Of a stretch of DNA of 64,000 nt, positions 62,992-64,000 are shown one piece after another. Location: NCBI RefSeq assembly GCF_001544975.2, contig NZ_FCOG02000014.1:62001-126000 (forward strand). The letters run 5' to 3'. The translations under genes were made by a program, and so were the position numbers. Position 1 is the stretch's first letter. Each line of letters begins with the position of its first letter. The stretch comes from Caballeronia arationis (GTDB lineage Bacteria; Pseudomonadota; Gammaproteobacteria; Burkholderiales; Burkholderiaceae). Below the pieces are notes generated by a model. It saw only the letters and a program-made list of their open reading frames with translations. It did no database searches and was not told the DNA's origin.

Positions 62992-63903
62992 TCATGCAGG
63001 CGAATAGGCGAGTCTCACGTAGATCGGCGCATACGGCTCGGCCTGGGTGATCTCGATCAGCGACTCGCGCGACAGTTCGAGCATCGCAATGAAATTCACC
63101 ACGACGACGGGCACGCCGCGCGAGGTGTCGAAGAGCTCGGAGAATTCCATGAAGCGGGTGTCTTGCAGACGCCGCAAAATCACGCTCATGTGCTCGCGCA
63201 CCGAAAGCTCTTCGCGCGAGATCTTGTGATGCTGCACGAGCTTCGCGCGCTTGATGACGTCGGCCCAGGCGGCGCGCAGGTCGGCGACCTCGACGTCGGG
63301 GAAGCGCTGCGTCTGCGCCTGCTCGATATAGACTTCGGCGCGCAGGAAGTCGCGCCCGAGCTGCGGCAACTGGTCGAGCCTCATCGCCGCGAGCTTCATC
63401 TGCTCGTATTCGAGCAGGCGCCGCACGAGTTCGGCGCGCGGATCCTCCGCGTCCTCGCCGGTGTCCGCCTTCTTCACCGGCAGCAGCATGCGCGACTTGA
63501 TCTCGATCAGCATCGCCGCCATCAGTAGATATTCCGCAGCAAGCTCCAGATTCGACTCGCGAATCTGCTCGACGTAGCCGAGATATTGCGCGGTGACGTC
63601 CGCCATCGGAATGTCGAGGACGTTGAAGTTCTGCTTGCGGATCAGGTACAGCAAAAGGTCGAGCGGACCTTCGAACGCTTCCAGAAAGACTTCGAGCGCG
63701 TCCGGCGGAATGTAGAGATCCGTCGGCAGCTTCCAGAGCGGCTCGCCGTACAGATGCGCGAAAGCGACGCCGTCGATGGTGTCGGGCGTCGAGTCGGTGG
63801 CGGGCGTGGCGAGCGCTTCTGCGCGCTCATCGCGCGCATGTCCGTGGCGCGCGTCCGGGTGAGGCGGTTCCGTCGCCGGCTGCGCCTCGCGGGCGGAACT
63901 CAC
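62992..63903 (-). CDS. scpA: Segregation and condensation protein A
   Basis: Kleisin subunit of the SMC condensin complex. The conserved N-terminal SMC-binding region is present as FEGPLDLLLYLIRKQNFNVLDIPMADVTAQY, and the C-terminal winged helix around VVNFIAMLELSRE. The 303-residue protein starts at GTG 63903 in my reading, with a roughly 75-residue disordered Pro/Ala/Glu-rich N-terminal extension before the kleisin domain. It lies 2 bp downstream of the DUF3460 gene. panC follows 72 bp downstream. ScpB is not in the window. Confidence 0.9.
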   Translation of the reverse strand: MSSAREAQPATEPPHPDARHGHARDERAEALATPATDSTPDTIDGVAFAHLYGEPLWKLPTDLYIPPDALEVFLEAFEGPLDLLLYLIRKQNFNVLDIPMADVTAQYLGYVEQIRESNLELAAEYLLMAAMLIEIKSRMLLPVKKADTGEDAEDPRAELVRRLLEYEQMKLAAMRLDQLPQLGRDFLRAEVYIEQAQTQRFPDVEVADLRAAWADVIKRAKLVQHHKISREELSVREHMSVILRRLQDTRFMEFSELFDTSRGVPVVVVNFIAMLELSRESLIEITQAEPYAPIYVRLAYSPA

Positions 63904-63905
63904 GT

Positions 63906-64000
63906 TCAGAAGTTCTGGTAGTAGACGTAGGGCGTCTGTTGCACGCGGGAGGTTTGCTGTTTCGAGCGCTCGTCGAGGTCGATGGGCTGCTTGTCCCACA
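63906..64000 (-). CDS. DUF3460-family protein, C-terminal end only
   Basis: The last 31 codons of a gene that continues past the window edge. The visible sequence WDKQPIDLDERSKQQTSRVQ then TPYVYYQNF matches the end of DUF3460 proteins, small (about 60-residue) proteins found next to scpA in Burkholderiaceae and relatives; no function is known. The frame is set by the stop at 63906-63908, and scpA begins 2 bp later. Too short for most gene finders but the sequence is distinctive. Confidence 0.78.
   Translation of the reverse strand, partial: WDKQPIDLDERSKQQTSRVQQTPYVYYQNF

Overview
The window is a gene-dense, GC-rich stretch of chromosome from a beta-proteobacterium of the Burkholderiaceae, most likely Paraburkholderia, Caballeronia or a close relative. 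I infer this from the gene neighbourhoods (ribF-ileS; purN next to an RsmB-like methyltransferase; divergent nadAC/nadB; radC-rpmB-rpmG; fkpB-ispH; cysI-DUF934-cysH-cysD-cysN-cobA; lptF/lptG divergent from pepA-holC-DUF2486; zapA-6S RNA; panD-panC-scpA-DUF3460) and from protein sequence style. It reads as core genome. I see no insertion sequence, integrase, prophage, CRISPR array, toxin-antitoxin pair or recognisable defence island.

Layout. 1-7.4 kb: truncated ileS, ribF, purN, an rRNA methyltransferase homologue, an MscS-type channel and a membrane fatty acid desaturase. 7.5-11.2 kb: quinolinate/NAD synthesis, nadA-nadC convergent with nadB. 11.3-14.4 kb: ribosomal proteins L33 and L28, radC, fkpB-ispH. 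14.4-20 kb: a branched-chain amino acid type ABC importer (binding protein, livH, livM, livG, livF). 20-28.3 kb: ypeA-like acetyltransferase and acetylornithine-type aminotransferase, a flavin/2Fe-2S reductase, a divergent SDR protein, a 58-residue membrane protein, rsuA, a TIGR03118 lipoprotein, an uncharacterised zinc-ribbon membrane protein and tRNA-Leu(CAA). 28.3-37.3 kb: an orphan binding protein, a CysB-type regulator and the divergent assimilatory sulfate reduction operon ending in cobA, convergent with a sirohydrochlorin chelatase. 37.3-48.8 kb: lptG/lptF, pepA-holC-DUF2486, a small cytochrome c, ilvD with a divergent LysR regulator, lgt, a SIMPL-domain protein, an EVE-domain protein, 6S RNA, zapA and its coiled-coil partner. 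48.9-60.4 kb: a cobalamin locus headed by a sigma70 promoter and a cobalamin riboswitch, with btuB-btuC-btuD-cobT-cobS-cobC on the plus strand, cobU-cbiB-cobD-btuF on the minus strand, and cobQ divergent from cobU. 60.4-64 kb: a hotdog thioesterase, a ParA-family ATPase, panD, panC, scpA and the 3' end of a DUF3460 gene.

How they work together. The sulfate operon makes sulfide from sulfate via APS (CysND, APS reductase, siroheme sulfite reductase), with CobA and CbiX supplying two steps of siroheme synthesis. The cobalamin locus imports corrinoids and performs late assembly (cobyric acid amidation, aminopropanol arm, nucleotide loop); ring-building genes and the corrinoid adenosyltransferase are not in the window. 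NAD, pantothenate, isoprenoid, BCAA and lipoprotein/LPS functions are housekeeping.

The most interesting non-gene signals are a repeated arrangement in which a -10-like hexamer lies exactly 6 nt before an ATG that lacks a Shine-Dalgarno sequence (purN, the SDR gene, cobU), suggesting leaderless mRNAs; a well-resolved promoter plus riboswitch before btuB; and the zapA-6S RNA-EVE cluster. I did not find a convincing wholly new system. All calls come from reading the sequence by eye, without database searches.
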